Source: Anaerohalosphaera lusitana (GTDB lineage Bacteria; Planctomycetota; Phycisphaerae; Sedimentisphaerales; Anaerohalosphaeraceae). From it: 64,000 nt of DNA. This document shows, one piece after another, positions 24,650-34,290 of this stretch. The translations under genes and the position numbers were made by a program. Each line of letters opens with the position of its first letter. The stretch's first letter is position 1. Under the pieces are notes generated by a model that did no database searches, was not told the origin of the DNA, and saw nothing but the letters and a program-made list of their open reading frames with translations. The DNA is taken from contig NZ_CP019791.1 of assembly GCF_002007645.1 (NCBI RefSeq), positions 1,116,001 through 1,180,000 on the forward strand. The letters are read 5' to 3'.

Positions 24650-26479
24650 ATGGGTAGGTATATTCGTTCTGGTTTTGTGTTCGGGATTTTGGCGGGGTTT
24701 GTTTTTTGCGGTGTTTTGTGTGGGCAGGAGGTTAGTGAGAAGCGGTGGTATTTTGAGCCGGGGGAGGTTTGGCGGGATGTTGACGGTGAGGTGATACATG
24801 CGCACGGGGGCGGGGTGCTGTTTCATGAGGGGGTGTATTACTGGTTCGGGCAGTATCTGCCGATCGAGAGCTACAAGGCGCCGGCGGATGCGCCGAAGGA
24901 GATGAAGGAGCGGGTCGGCGGGGTTTCGTGTTATTCGTCGAAGGATCTGTATAACTGGAAGTTCGAGGGGGTTGTGCTCAAGCGTGAGGCGGAGAATGAG
25001 GAGCACGATCTGTATTATAAGCAGGTCGTGGAGCGGCCTAAGGTGGTTTATAATCCTGCGACTGAGAAGTTCGTGATGTGGATGCATATCGATTCGAGTG
25101 ATTACAAGGCTGCGCGGGCGGGGGTTGCGGTGAGTGATTCGGTGGCTGGGCCCTATGAGTATGTGCGGAGCTATCGGCCCGAGGCGGGGGTGTGGCCTGA
25201 GAATGTGGAAGAGGAGGAAAAGACGGATACGGTGCTGGCTCGCGATTTTGAGGGCGGGCAGATGAGCCGGGATATGACGGTTTTTGTGGACGGGGGCAAG
25301 GCGTATCTGCTGACGGCGAGCGAGGAAAACGCTACGCTGCACATTCATGAGCTTGACGAGGACTGGACGGGATTCAGCGGTGAGTGGGTGCGTGCGTTCG
25401 AGGGGCGGTATATGGAGGCGCCGGCGATATTCAAGCGGGGCGGGAAGTATTATCTGATCGCGTCGGGGTGTACGGGCTGGGCGCCGAATGCGGCGCGGAG
25501 TGCGGTTGCGGATTCTGTGATGGGTCCGTGGGAGGAGATGGACAATCCGTGGATGGGGCGCGAGAAGGACAAGTCGTGGGGGACTCAGAGTACGTTCGTG
25601 CTGGATGTTGCGGGGATCGAGGGGGCGTACATTTTCATGGCGGATATATGGAACCCGAAGGATTTTAAGGATTCGCGGTATGTGTGGCTGCCGGTGGGGT
25701 TCTGGAAGGACGAGCCGAGGCTGAAGATGCGGGACAGGTGGAGCAAGGAGCAGGCGTGGGGCGAGGTGAGTGTGGAGACGATGCTGCCGATGCTGGGGGA
25801 CGGTGAGCGTTGGGCGATGGTGTGGAGCGACGAGTTTGACGGTGATGAGATCGACGAGAGCAAGTGGGAGGTGCGGGGTGACCATAGACGGCGGGATCAC
25901 TGGTGGGTGAAGGAGGATGCGTATGTAGACGGCGAGGGGTTGCTGGTGCTGCGGACGAAGAAGGATGGTGATCGGTATACTTCCGGGGCGATGTGGACGA
26001 AGGGCAAGTTCGAGCATAAGCAGGGGTACTGGGAATGCAGGGCGAAGCTGCCGAAGGAGGAAGGGCACTGGAGTGCGTTCTGGATACACTGCGACGGGGT
26101 GACCTCGATCGGCGACGAGGGCAGGGACGGAACGGAGATCGACGTGATGGAGTGGCCGTGGCGGGACGGCAGGGTGCAGCATACGCTGCACTGGGACGGG
26201 TACGGTGAGCATCATAAGAGCATGGGGAAGGTTTCGATGAATCCGCGGGTGAAGGAGGGTTGGCACCGGTTCGGGATCTGGTGGAAGGAGGATGAATACG
26301 TGTTCTATGTGAACGGCAAGGAGACGTGGCGGACGAGTGCGGGCGGAGTTTCGCAGGTGCCTGAATTTGCTTTTTTGAGCAATGAGATCGGGGAATGGGC
26401 GGGTGATATCACTAAGGCGAAGCTGCCGGACTATTTCAAGGTGGATTATGTGCGTGTTTACGAGGTGATCGAGGATTGA
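24650..26479 (+). CDS. Secreted GH43-like / GH16 fusion glycoside hydrolase
   Basis: A 609-residue secreted enzyme with two catalytic-type modules. After a signal peptide (about 1-25), residues about 30-370 form a five-bladed-propeller module resembling GH43 subfamilies of the exo-beta-1,3-galactanase type: IHAHGGGVLFHEGVYYWFGQ, VVERPKVVYNPATEKFVMWM, SRDMTVFVDGGKAYLL and YMEAPAIFKRGGKYYLIASG. Residues about 385-605 are a GH16 jelly roll (MVWSDEFDGDEIDESKW) with the signature EIDVME near residue 495, whose two Glu residues are the usual nucleophile and acid/base, and the closing FKVDYVRVYEV. GH16 enzymes cut internal beta-1,3 or beta-1,4 bonds in laminarin, agar, carrageenan or galactan. An exo-acting partner on the same chain would suit a galactose-rich algal polymer. 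Substrate is not proven. Confidence 0.87.
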   Translation: MGRYIRSGFVFGILAGFVFCGVLCGQEVSEKRWYFEPGEVWRDVDGEVIHAHGGGVLFHEGVYYWFGQYLPIESYKAPADAPKEMKERVGGVSCYSSKDLYNWKFEGVVLKREAENEEHDLYYKQVVERPKVVYNPATEKFVMWMHIDSSDYKAARAGVAVSDSVAGPYEYVRSYRPEAGVWPENVEEEEKTDTVLARDFEGGQMSRDMTVFVDGGKAYLLTASEENATLHIHELDEDWTGFSGEWVRAFEGRYMEAPAIFKRGGKYYLIASGCTGWAPNAARSAVADSVMGPWEEMDNPWMGREKDKSWGTQSTFVLDVAGIEGAYIFMADIWNPKDFKDSRYVWLPVGFWKDEPRLKMRDRWSKEQAWGEVSVETMLPMLGDGERWAMVWSDEFDGDEIDESKWEVRGDHRRRDHWWVKEDAYVDGEGLLVLRTKKDGDRYTSGAMWTKGKFEHKQGYWECRAKLPKEEGHWSAFWIHCDGVTSIGDEGRDGTEIDVMEWPWRDGRVQHTLHWDGYGEHHKSMGKVSMNPRVKEGWHRFGIWWKEDEYVFYVNGKETWRTSAGGVSQVPEFAFLSNEIGEWAGDITKAKLPDYFKVDYVRVYEVIED

Positions 26480-26784
26480 AAGCCTTTTGCAGTAGGACTC
26501 CTAAATAAGAATTTTTCGAATTTACAGTTGAAAGTCGGAGCAAAATAGTAAAAATATGGTGTCTTAAAGAATTTTAGAGCCAAATAGCCCTTGCGTGCGT
26601 ATTACTACATAGAAGTGTGTTCTTTTGCGAATTTAGTTAAGCGGTTTGCATCTATTTCGTTAATTTTAAAATGCAGGTTGTAATTAATCGCAGTTCGTAA
26701 GTTTTTGACTTTGAGATAAATCCTGTTATTATAGCGGTTAATGATGGGGGTTCAGAGCGGAAAAATGGAAGCGGGGGCAGTGCA
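26480..26784. other. 305-base gap, AT-rich
   Basis: No gene or clear terminator is seen. The composition shifts to AT-rich with several TTAAA and TTTTT tracts. Promoter elements for the PAS-LuxR gene are expected here, but I cannot choose one pair over others. Confidence 0.4.
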
Positions 26785-27867
26785 ATGAAGGATGACATGA
26801 ATAGCGGAGAGAATGAAATGGTAAAGGGCCTTCAGTCCGTATTTGAAGGGCTAAAGGGTTCCGGTGACGGCGGGCGGTACATGGCCCAGGTGTTGTCACA
26901 GGTTCCCGGCGGGATCTCTATCTCAGACATGGACGGTAAGATCGTGTTTGTGAACAGTGTTTTTGCTCGCATGTTCGGTTACACGCCTGATGAGATGGTG
27001 GGTAAGGATGTGTCGATATATGCTGAGCACGAGAGTACGCCGGGAAAGGCGGAAGCGTTGCGCCGTGAAGTAAAGGTGCAGGGCGAGTTCAAGGGTGAGA
27101 TCTACCCGAAACGCCGTGACGGTGAGCAGTTTACTGCGCTTGCGCATATGGTGCAGCTTAAGTCGCCTGGCGGAGAGCCTGTCGGTATTCTTTGTTCGGT
27201 GTGTGAGATAACTGATTATAAGAAGACTCAGGAAGCGTTGTGTGAGTGTGAGTCGTGGAGCCGGGTTCTGGTCGATACGGTGCCGCTTGGCATTCAGGAG
27301 CTTGACCGGGATCACAAGATCGTGTACTGCAATGCGCCGTATGCTCAGATGCTGCAGTATCCGCGTGAGGACGTTATAGGCAGGAAGGCCTGCGATTTTG
27401 CTTCTGATGAAGCTGAGCAGGCAAGGATAGAGCAGTGCCTTAACGATATATTTGAGAAGGAGCCCGCTCCGGCGATCTGGGAAGGCAAGAATAAGACCCG
27501 GCAAGGGGATATCATAGACCTGAAGATCAACTGGAACTATCGTCGGGACAATGACGGTAAGGTCGTTGGGTTGCTGGCGGTGGTTGAGGATGTGACGGCC
27601 AAGCGAAGGCGCAAGGAGATGGAACAGGAATGGCGCGTCAAGCTTGAGGGATTCCACGAACGCATGAGACGACTGACGCCGCGTGAGAAGGAAGTGATGT
27701 ACCTGGTGGCTGAGGGTAAGCCCAACAAGGTCGTGGCGATGGAGCTCGATGTGAGCCCGCGAACAGTTGAAATACACCGCAAGCGGGTAATGGACAAGAT
27801 GGAGGCCGGTTCGCTGGCCGAGCTTGTGCGGTATCTGACCAAGGACGAGGACCTGAACCAGGGCTGA
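26785..27867 (+). CDS. PAS-PAS-LuxR transcriptional regulator
   Basis: A 360-residue cytoplasmic regulator. Two PAS domains follow a short polar N-terminus: the first at about residues 38-150 (GISISDMDGKIVFVNSVFAR, FGYTPDEMVGKD, with the PAC-like segment ending VCEITDYKKTQEAL), the second at about 160-275 (VPLGIQELDRDHKIVYCNAP, then LAVVEDVTAKRRRKEMEQEW). A short coiled linker leads to a GerE/LuxR helix-turn-helix at about 295-350 (LTPREKEVMYLVAEGKPNKV, DVSPRTVEIHRKRVMDKM). There is no receiver domain, so its input is a small molecule, redox state or a protein partner sensed by PAS rather than phosphorylation. It lies just upstream of the CheW/MCP/hybrid-kinase genes and could be their output regulator. 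Confidence 0.9.
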   Translation: MKDDMNSGENEMVKGLQSVFEGLKGSGDGGRYMAQVLSQVPGGISISDMDGKIVFVNSVFARMFGYTPDEMVGKDVSIYAEHESTPGKAEALRREVKVQGEFKGEIYPKRRDGEQFTALAHMVQLKSPGGEPVGILCSVCEITDYKKTQEALCECESWSRVLVDTVPLGIQELDRDHKIVYCNAPYAQMLQYPREDVIGRKACDFASDEAEQARIEQCLNDIFEKEPAPAIWEGKNKTRQGDIIDLKINWNYRRDNDGKVVGLLAVVEDVTAKRRRKEMEQEWRVKLEGFHERMRRLTPREKEVMYLVAEGKPNKVVAMELDVSPRTVEIHRKRVMDKMEAGSLAELVRYLTKDEDLNQG

Positions 27868-28211
27868 TTCGGTCTGGGTATAATTATGCGTGGGGGGTGA
27901 TTTTACCCACACATTTTCAGCTTAAAGCTAATTATGCTGTCTTTTAGTTCGCTGCTTGCTTCGATAAAAGTCCTATAAAACAAATCTGTGTCTGCATTGC
28001 GTCTGTATTTTAAGTTCTTTTGGAGGCGCGGTCGGATGATATTTCCTGAATGAGAGCAAAATGGGGGTGTTTTGCGCGCTTGTAGGTAGAAAAAACTAGC
28101 GAGTAGGTGCATTTCTTTATTAACGACTTCAGTTTGGAGGTCGAACTGTGGAATGACCAATCAGGTGGTCAGAAAACGGTAACGACTAATTGTGGTAAAC
28201 TGGAGTTTGTT
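27868..28211. other. 344-base gap with a weak hairpin
   Basis: Just after the PAS-LuxR stop, GTGGGG (27890-27895) and ACCCAC (27905-27910) form a short hairpin, then ACATTTTC. This is weak as a terminator. The reading frame of cheW is open back to 28107 but lacks a start context there. I see nothing else. Confidence 0.35.
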
Positions 28212-28724
28212 ATGGCTGAGAGAGTTGCAAAAAAAGAAGGCGGCGAGTCAAGGGCGCTTCTCGAGCGAGAGGGCAAGTATCTGACATTTGTGCTTGCGAA
28301 TGAGGAATTCGGTCTTGAGATCCTTAAGGTTCGGGAGATCATCGGTTACATCGATGTGACGAGTGTGCCGCAGACGCCTGGGTACGTACTTGGGGTTATC
28401 AATCTTCGCGGTCAGGTTATTCCTGTAGTGGATCTTCGGGCCAAGTTCGGAATGGAGCTTGCGGAGAGAACGCAGGAGACCTGTATTATCGTGGTCGAGT
28501 TCGAGCAGGGCGGTCGCCAGATCAGCACGGGTATCGTGGTTGATCGTGTTTCGGAAGTGCTTGATATTGCGGGCGAGAATATCGAAGAGACGCCTCAGTT
28601 TGGTTCTTCGGTCGGCACGGACTATATTCTGGGGATCGGCAAGATCGGCGATACTGTGAAGATCCTGCTCGATATCGATAAGGTGCTGTGCAATTCGGAT
28701 GTCGCAGGGATGTTCGAAGGCTAG
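28212..28724 (+). CDS. cheW: CheW-like chemotaxis coupling protein
   Basis: A 170-residue CheW protein, which couples chemoreceptors to the CheA kinase. ATG 28212 is chosen for the upstream GGAG and because the family core begins soon after. CheW landmarks: YLTFVLANEEFGLEILKVRE (about 22-41), VPQTPGYVLGVINLRGQVIP (about 54-73) with the conserved N-L-R-G, VVDLRAKFG, a central TCIIVVEF strand, then GIVVDRVSEVLDIAGENIEE and GIGKIGDTVKILLDIDKVL. It is followed by an MCP and a hybrid histidine kinase on the same strand, but there is no CheA, CheY, CheB or CheR in the window. The CheA partner must be encoded elsewhere, or the array signals another way. Confidence 0.93.
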   Translation: MAERVAKKEGGESRALLEREGKYLTFVLANEEFGLEILKVREIIGYIDVTSVPQTPGYVLGVINLRGQVIPVVDLRAKFGMELAERTQETCIIVVEFEQGGRQISTGIVVDRVSEVLDIAGENIEETPQFGSSVGTDYILGIGKIGDTVKILLDIDKVLCNSDVAGMFEG

Positions 28725-28947
28725 GGCACCGCAAACCTGAAAATTTAACGAGAAGAGTTACTAAGGCGGGCGAAGTGCGCGCAAAGTCAGACAAGAAAGA
28801 ATAATGACTGGTCGAGTTCAGCAGCACAAGATGTGATTCATCAGACTGGGGGAGAGAAAGTCCGGCAGGAGGCCGGCAATAGTTTAAGAGTGATCGAAAT
28901 GCGTTTTCGGTTTGCACGTAAATGGATTTAATAAGGGAGCATGACAA
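28725..28947 (+). other. 223-base leader of the chemoreceptor gene
   Basis: A long untranslated stretch with no ORF. It holds GGGCACCGCAAACC near its start, GCGCGCAAAGTC about 50 bases later, and a self-complementary CCGGC-AGGAG-GCCGG hairpin near 28862-28877. GGGAG serves as ribosome site. The two CAAA-containing boxes recall a cyclic di-GMP type I riboswitch but the spacing and stems do not fit, so I do not call one. Confidence 0.35.
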
Positions 28948-30915
28948 ATGTTTAAGAACATGAAATTGGGAATGAAGATCGGTGTAGGTTTTGGGATCGT
29001 TGTGCTGATCGCAGCGGTGATCGGCGTGACTGGTGTGCTTGGATTCGGCAAGACCGAGAAGATGGTTGCGCTTGGAGATGAGGCAACGGTGATGCTGAAT
29101 TCGCTGTATAAGTGCGGCATGGAAAGAAGGGCATTTCAGCAACAGGGGTTCGAGAAGTATGAAGGCAGTGAAGAGACAGCGGTGGATCGATGGGAAAAAG
29201 ATTTTGAAGTCTTCACGGCAAGTATGAACAACCTCAAAGATGCTGAGGGCCTTAGCAAGAAAGAGGATGAGCTGGTGGAGGCATCTTTGCCGTTGGCGAA
29301 GGATTACCGTGAGACATTTGAGGATCAGCAGGCTGCGCGCAAGATGTGTGATGACTCCTTTGCGGAGTGGTCTCGTGTGGGCTGGGCAGTTACCGAATCG
29401 ATAAGTGAAGTTGTTAGCGATGTGATAGGTCCTGAGAGAAAAGATGCGCGTGAAAAGGATAATCTCGAGAAGCTCGAGAAATGGGCGGTCATTGGAACAA
29501 CGCTGGATCAGGAGTTCGTTCAGAACTTTATATTGCTGAGAGTTACGGGTGTATACCTTGCAATGACCAAGACCGATTCGTCGTATGAGAATTACAGCAA
29601 ACAGCTTGCCAAGGTTGAGGCGGGCCTTGAAGATTGGAAGAAGATTGCGGCTGGAGAATCGAAGCTCGATTCAACTGTAAGTGATCTGGAAAAATTCGTT
29701 GCCGACTATAAAGCTGCCGGGCAGAATTTCTACCAGGGAGTGCTTGCTGAGCGTAAGGCGGGCGGTGAGATGGCCGCTGTGGCGAGCAAGATACTGAATA
29801 ACATCAATGAGTTTGAGAAAGATCTGGATGCACGCTCAGATGCTGCGATCGCAAGGACGAATGTTATTATGATCGTGATGGTTGTTGCTGGTGTTATTTG
29901 CGGTACTCTGCTTGCGTTTGTTATAGCACGCGGTATTGTCAAGCCCGTCAACAGGATCATCGCCGGTCTGCGTGAAGGCAGTGAGCAGGTTGCGAGTGCT
30001 TCGGGTCAGGTATCGGCTGCGTCTCAGTCACTGGCCGAGGGTGCCACGGAACAGGCTGCGGGTCTCGAGGAGACTTCGTCTAGCCTGGAAGAGATGAGCA
30101 GTATGACCAAGCAGAACGCGGACAATGCACAGCAGGCAAGTATGCTGGCGGGTGAGGCACGGACAAGTGCCGATCGCGGTAATGAGGCGATGGGCAAGAT
30201 GAATTCTGCTATCGAGGACATTCAAAAGTCTTCGGATGAGACCGCGAAGATCATCAAGGTTATCGATGAGATCGCGTTCCAGACGAATCTGCTGGCGCTG
30301 AACGCAGCGGTTGAAGCAGCGAGGGCCGGTGAAGCGGGCAAGGGATTTGCCGTTGTAGCTGAAGAGGTTCGTAATCTCGCGATGCGTTCGGCTGAGGCAG
30401 CGAAGGATACTTCTTCGATGATCGAGGAATCGGTCAAGAACAGCAAGCATGGTGTGGAGATCGCAGGTGAAGTGGCGGAAGCTCTGGGTGAGATCGTAGA
30501 GCGTGTGAGCAAGACGACGGACCTTGTTTCTGAGATCGCAGCGGCGAGTCAGGAGCAGTCGCAGGGGATCGACCAGGTCAATACGGCTGTGACACAGATG
30601 GATAAGGTGACACAGCAGAACGCAGCCAACGCCGAGGAAAGTGCCAGTGCCTCTGAAGAGCTCAGTGCACAGGCGGAACAGATGAACATGGTGGTTTCGG
30701 AACTTGTTGAGCTGGTTGGCGGTAAGAATGCTCACGGCAATGTGACAGTTAGCAGATCTGCAAACAAGGCCAGCAGGCCAGCTCGTAAGCTTGACAGCAG
30801 TGACCAGGCGTTTCATCAGATAGCTAAGGGCAAGGAAGTCCCACAGGATAAGTTGGAAGCTGAGAAGAGCATACCATTCGGCAGTGATGACGATTTTGAT
30901 TCGTTCAACAGCTAA
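28948..30915 (+). CDS. Methyl-accepting chemotaxis protein
   Basis: A 655-residue chemoreceptor. TM1 is at about residues 10-33 ([19 protein letters not shown]). A periplasmic, mostly helical sensor of about 270 residues follows, then TM2 at about 304-328 ([20 protein letters not shown]), HAMP (about 329-380) and a methyl-accepting signalling domain. The highly conserved hairpin tip is present, [20 protein letters not shown] then [20 protein letters not shown], flanked by Ala/Ser/Glu-rich methylation helices. The ligand-binding domain is of the four-helix type, but I cannot name its ligand. The C-terminus ([10 protein letters not shown]) lacks the NWETF-like tether for CheR/CheB. A hairpin 20 bases after the stop may reduce read-through into the histidine kinase gene. 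Confidence 0.95.
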   Translation: MFKNMKLGMKIGVGFGIVVLIAAVIGVTGVLGFGKTEKMVALGDEATVMLNSLYKCGMERRAFQQQGFEKYEGSEETAVDRWEKDFEVFTASMNNLKDAEGLSKKEDELVEASLPLAKDYRETFEDQQAARKMCDDSFAEWSRVGWAVTESISEVVSDVIGPERKDAREKDNLEKLEKWAVIGTTLDQEFVQNFILLRVTGVYLAMTKTDSSYENYSKQLAKVEAGLEDWKKIAAGESKLDSTVSDLEKFVADYKAAGQNFYQGVLAERKAGGEMAAVASKILNNINEFEKDLDARSDAAIARTNVIMIVMVVAGVICGTLLAFVIARGIVKPVNRIIAGLREGSEQVASASGQVSAASQSLAEGATEQAAGLEETSSSLEEMSSMTKQNADNAQQASMLAGEARTSADRGNEAMGKMNSAIEDIQKSSDETAKIIKVIDEIAFQTNLLALNAAVEAARAGEAGKGFAVVAEEVRNLAMRSAEAAKDTSSMIEESVKNSKHGVEIAGEVAEALGEIVERVSKTTDLVSEIAAASQEQSQGIDQVNTAVTQMDKVTQQNAANAEESASASEELSAQAEQMNMVVSELVELVGGKNAHGNVTVSRSANKASRPARKLDSSDQAFHQIAKGKEVPQDKLEAEKSIPFGSDDDFDSFNS

Positions 30916-30935
30916 ATGAGTGTTGTCAGCAAGAC

Positions 30936-30967
30936 AAGCCCGGCCGGCATGGATGTCGGTCGGGCTT
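30936..30967 (+). promoter_or_regulatory. Hairpin between the MCP and hybrid-kinase genes
   Basis: AAGCCCGGCCG pairs with CGGTCGGGCTT around a 10-base loop. No T run follows, so it is more likely a partial terminator or mRNA-stability element within an operon; the kinase ATG lies 22 bases downstream. Confidence 0.5.
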
Positions 30968-30988
30968 AGTTTGAATTGGAGTAAGGCT

Positions 30989-33900
30989 ATGAAGCTGATA
31001 AACAAGTCACGGGTGATATTCTATTCTGCAGTGGTTCTGTTTGTGCTGCTCAGTTATGTTGTGCAGCGGTATGCGGTCTATCCCAGTTTTGTACAGCTTG
31101 AGCGTGAACATGCGACGGAAGACCTGCAGAGATGTTCAAAAGCCATCGAAAGGGAGATCGAGCACATAGAGCAGATGACGGCGGACTGGGCCTGCTGGGA
31201 TGACACTTATCAGTTTATCGTCGATCAGAATGACGAATATATACAGAGCAATCTTATTGATGAGACATTTGTTAATGAAGGATTGAATGCAATTGTATAT
31301 TTCAATTCTGATGATGATTTTGTATGGGGCAGAAAATACGAATCGGGTGCTGAGGCAACATTTGCGATAGATCCAAAGAAATGCTGCGATCTGGTTTCGA
31401 GATACAATCTGATCGAGGGATTGGATGGTGAAGAGCGGACAAGGGGGGTGATAAGGACAAGCATTGGGTTGATGATGGTATCTGCCTGTCCGATACTGAC
31501 CAGTGAATCGAAAGGTCCTGTTGGTGGGCACCTTGTAATGGGGAGATTATTGGACGACAGCCTGGTCTCGGAGATTTCCGGCCGTACAGGGGTGTCGATG
31601 AGGATATGGCCGATCGTTGAGAGTGCTGATCAATCTCAATGTGACAGCGACCCTGTTGTCAGGCCTATAAACAGGGGGGATGAAAACATAAAGTCCTATT
31701 TAGAATTTCCGGAAATGGGCGGAGGTAAAGCATTCGTAATCGAAACTACCAGCGGCCGGGATATGTCCAGGGCCGGCTCGGTTGCGATCAAGCTTTCATT
31801 GCTGCTGGTTGTTTGTCTGAGTTTTCTTTTGATGCTTCTGGTAAGATGTGTTCTTAACGTTTCGGTTATTGGACCGCTTACGAAACTCAAAAACTGGGCA
31901 AAACGAATTCGTGAGAGCGGGGATCTCGAGTCCCGGATAGGCATTGAACGAAATGATGAGATAGGGGAGCTTGCGGGGGAATTCAATGGGGTTTTGGGCA
32001 GGCTGGAGGAGGACAGGGTCGAGCTGGAGCGGAAGGATGCCAGGCTCAAGGCCAGTGAGCGGCGTTGGAAGGGGCTGTATCAGATATTGCCCGGTGCTAC
32101 TCTTATTATAAGTAAGGACAGGGAGATTTTGGATGTAAATGAAGAGTTGTGTTCGCTTACAGGCTACAGCAGGGATGAGCTTATCGGGCAGTCTTGCAGA
32201 AAGATATGTGGGGGAAATATGTCGTTCTGTGTAGTGTCCAAGATCGATGAGGAGGTTATAGATAATGTTGAGGGGAGGATAAAGATACGTGACGGTGGAT
32301 TCAAGCCTATTGTCAAGAGTGCACGAATGGTGAATCTGGACGATCGTGAGGTGATCGTGGAGAACATGCAGGACATTACAGTGCTTAAGGAGGCTGAGGA
32401 GAATCTGGCTAAGCGTCTCAAGTATGAGGAAGGGCTTGCAGCGTGTTCGCAGGTGCTGCTGAGGAATGAGCCGGATGAGGAGCGCGTGGAGGAGGGCCTC
32501 GAATTTTTGCGAGAAGCGTGTGATGCGTGTCGCGTATATGTGTTTGAGAATTTCATGTCAAGCAAAGGTAAACTTTGTGCGAGATATGCCTGGGAGGTCT
32601 GCAAATCAGGAGTGAGTGAAGAAATCAGAAATCCTGACAATCAGATTGTCAGTTATCACGAAGATTTGAGTAGTTGGTACATGGATCTGTCCGAAGGGCG
32701 AGCGATAGTCGGGAACATATCAGACTTTCCTGAAGCGGAACGCAAAGTTTTGGAGCCTCAGAATATCAAGTCGATACTATTGCTGCCTTTATTTGTCAAT
32801 CAGGACTTTTTTGGTTTTATCGGGTTCGACGATACACAGCGGGTGAGAGACTGGGATGAAGGCGATGTGAAATTACTCAGTACCGCAAGTGAAATAATAT
32901 CGGCGCATATCGAACGAAAGATCTGGGCCGAGGAGATCAGGCATGCGGGTGAGCGGGCCGAGAGCGCAAAACGGGAAGTAGAGAGGGTCAATAAGGAGCT
33001 CGAGGCTTCGGTTGAGAAAGCGAATGTGCTTGCGGGAGAGGCTACGGCAGCGAATGTTGCGAAAAGTGAGTTCCTCGCTAATATGAGTCATGAGATCCGC
33101 ACGCCTATGAATGCGATAATCGGTTTCAGTGATGTGTTGATGGGGGAAGATCTGGCGGATGATCACAAGCAGTATATCGAGATCATACGAAACAGCGGAG
33201 AGGATCTTCTGAGGCTGATCAACGACATACTTGATTTCAGCAAGATCGAATCGGGGAAGCTGGAGACCGAACAGGTAGAATGCAGTGTGGAAGAAATACT
33301 GGCAGGTATGGAATCGCTGATGCGGCCTGCGGCAATCGACAAGGATTTGAGTTTTCATGTTTTACAGTGTGACGATATGCCTGACAAGGTCAAAACGGAT
33401 CCTGCCAGGGTGAGACAGTGTCTGATCAATCTTGTGAGCAACGCGATCAAGTTTACTGATGAAGGGCATGTCTACGTCAATGTACTCAAAGAACAGCGGG
33501 ATGGTGAATTATATCTCAGATTTGACGTGGAAGACACGGGCGCGGGTATACCGGAGGAAAGGCAAAAGGCTATCTTTGAGTCATTTACGCAGGTTGACGG
33601 TTCGACGACGCGAAAGCATGGAGGGACGGGCTTGGGGCTGACTATTACGCGTCAACTGGCGGAGCTGCTTGGAGGTGGGCTCGAAGTTCAAAGTGAGGAG
33701 GGTAAGGGCAGTGTGTTCAGTTTGACAGTGAAAGCTGGAGTGAAGGAGGAAACGCGAAACGGCGTTAACAGGTATGCGTACGTTGATGAGATTGCCAAAG
33801 AGCCAGAGCCCGGGAAAGCGATACTCAGTGGTAAGGTACTGGTTGCTGAGGATTGCGTGACGAATCAGCAGTTGATCAAGACGATGCTTAGAAAACTCGG

Positions 33901-34204
33901 GCTGGATGTTGTGATCGCCGGTAATGGTAAGGAGGCGGTCGAGATGATTTGGCGGGATGATTTTGACGTTGTGCTGATGGATATGCAGATGCCGGAGATG
34001 AACGGTTATGAGGCGACGCGGTTCCTTCGCGCGGGCGGATACCGCAAACCGATCATAGCTGTGACTGCGCATGCGATGCAGGGTGACAGAGATAGATGTC
34101 TGTCTGCCGGCTGCGATGATTATATCAGCAAGCCGATAGATAAGGGGGAGCTGAAAAAAATGCTGGAAAGGTATGTCAAACAGCCTGATGCGGCGGTTCA
34201 GTGA
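30989..34204 (+). CDS. CHASE4-HAMP-PAS-GAF hybrid histidine kinase
   Basis: A 1071-residue hybrid sensor kinase; ATG 30989 follows GGAGTAAGGCT. TM1 is at about 8-29. A CHASE4-type periplasmic sensor (about 35-255) has the hallmark [15 protein letters not shown]2 is at about 262-285, HAMP at 291-340 and PAS at 352-465 ([20 protein letters not shown]). A GAF-like domain spans about 475-640 and a coiled linker 645-690. HisKA contains the phospho-acceptor His in [20 protein letters not shown] (about 693-712). HATPase has [23 protein letters not shown] and GGTGLGLTI. The C-terminal receiver (from about 948) has the phospho-acceptor Asp in [18 protein letters not shown] and a conserved Lys in YISKPID. 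No HPt domain is present, so a separate phosphotransfer protein is needed. It probably shares signalling with the MCP upstream. Confidence 0.95.
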   Translation: MKLINKSRVIFYSAVVLFVLLSYVVQRYAVYPSFVQLEREHATEDLQRCSKAIEREIEHIEQMTADWACWDDTYQFIVDQNDEYIQSNLIDETFVNEGLNAIVYFNSDDDFVWGRKYESGAEATFAIDPKKCCDLVSRYNLIEGLDGEERTRGVIRTSIGLMMVSACPILTSESKGPVGGHLVMGRLLDDSLVSEISGRTGVSMRIWPIVESADQSQCDSDPVVRPINRGDENIKSYLEFPEMGGGKAFVIETTSGRDMSRAGSVAIKLSLLLVVCLSFLLMLLVRCVLNVSVIGPLTKLKNWAKRIRESGDLESRIGIERNDEIGELAGEFNGVLGRLEEDRVELERKDARLKASERRWKGLYQILPGATLIISKDREILDVNEELCSLTGYSRDELIGQSCRKICGGNMSFCVVSKIDEEVIDNVEGRIKIRDGGFKPIVKSARMVNLDDREVIVENMQDITVLKEAEENLAKRLKYEEGLAACSQVLLRNEPDEERVEEGLEFLREACDACRVYVFENFMSSKGKLCARYAWEVCKSGVSEEIRNPDNQIVSYHEDLSSWYMDLSEGRAIVGNISDFPEAERKVLEPQNIKSILLLPLFVNQDFFGFIGFDDTQRVRDWDEGDVKLLSTASEIISAHIERKIWAEEIRHAGERAESAKREVERVNKELEASVEKANVLAGEATAANVAKSEFLANMSHEIRTPMNAIIGFSDVLMGEDLADDHKQYIEIIRNSGEDLLRLINDILDFSKIESGKLETEQVECSVEEILAGMESLMRPAAIDKDLSFHVLQCDDMPDKVKTDPARVRQCLINLVSNAIKFTDEGHVYVNVLKEQRDGELYLRFDVEDTGAGIPEERQKAIFESFTQVDGSTTRKHGGTGLGLTITRQLAELLGGGLEVQSEEGKGSVFSLTVKAGVKEETRNGVNRYAYVDEIAKEPEPGKAILSGKVLVAEDCVTNQQLIKTMLRKLGLDVVIAGNGKEAVEMIWRDDFDVVLMDMQMPEMNGYEATRFLRAGGYRKPIIAVTAHAMQGDRDRCLSAGCDDYISKPIDKGELKKMLERYVKQPDAAVQ

Positions 34205-34236
34205 GCTGAATTTTACCGACTAATTTTGATTGTAAA

Positions 34237-34272
34237 AAAGGATATGCGTCTTCTGGCAGGCGCATATCCTTT
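34237..34272. terminator. Bidirectional terminator
   Basis: The perfect 12-bp stem AAAGGATATGCG with CGCATATCCTTT, preceded by A and followed by T-rich bases, lies between the convergent hybrid-kinase and HPF genes. Confidence 0.85.
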
Positions 34273-34290
34273 CTATATTGATGTTTCCGG

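Noticed and set aside
28725-28947. Cyclic di-GMP type I riboswitch
   Set aside because: The CAAACC and GCAAAG boxes are too far apart and the flanking stems do not match the class; recorded only as a structured leader.
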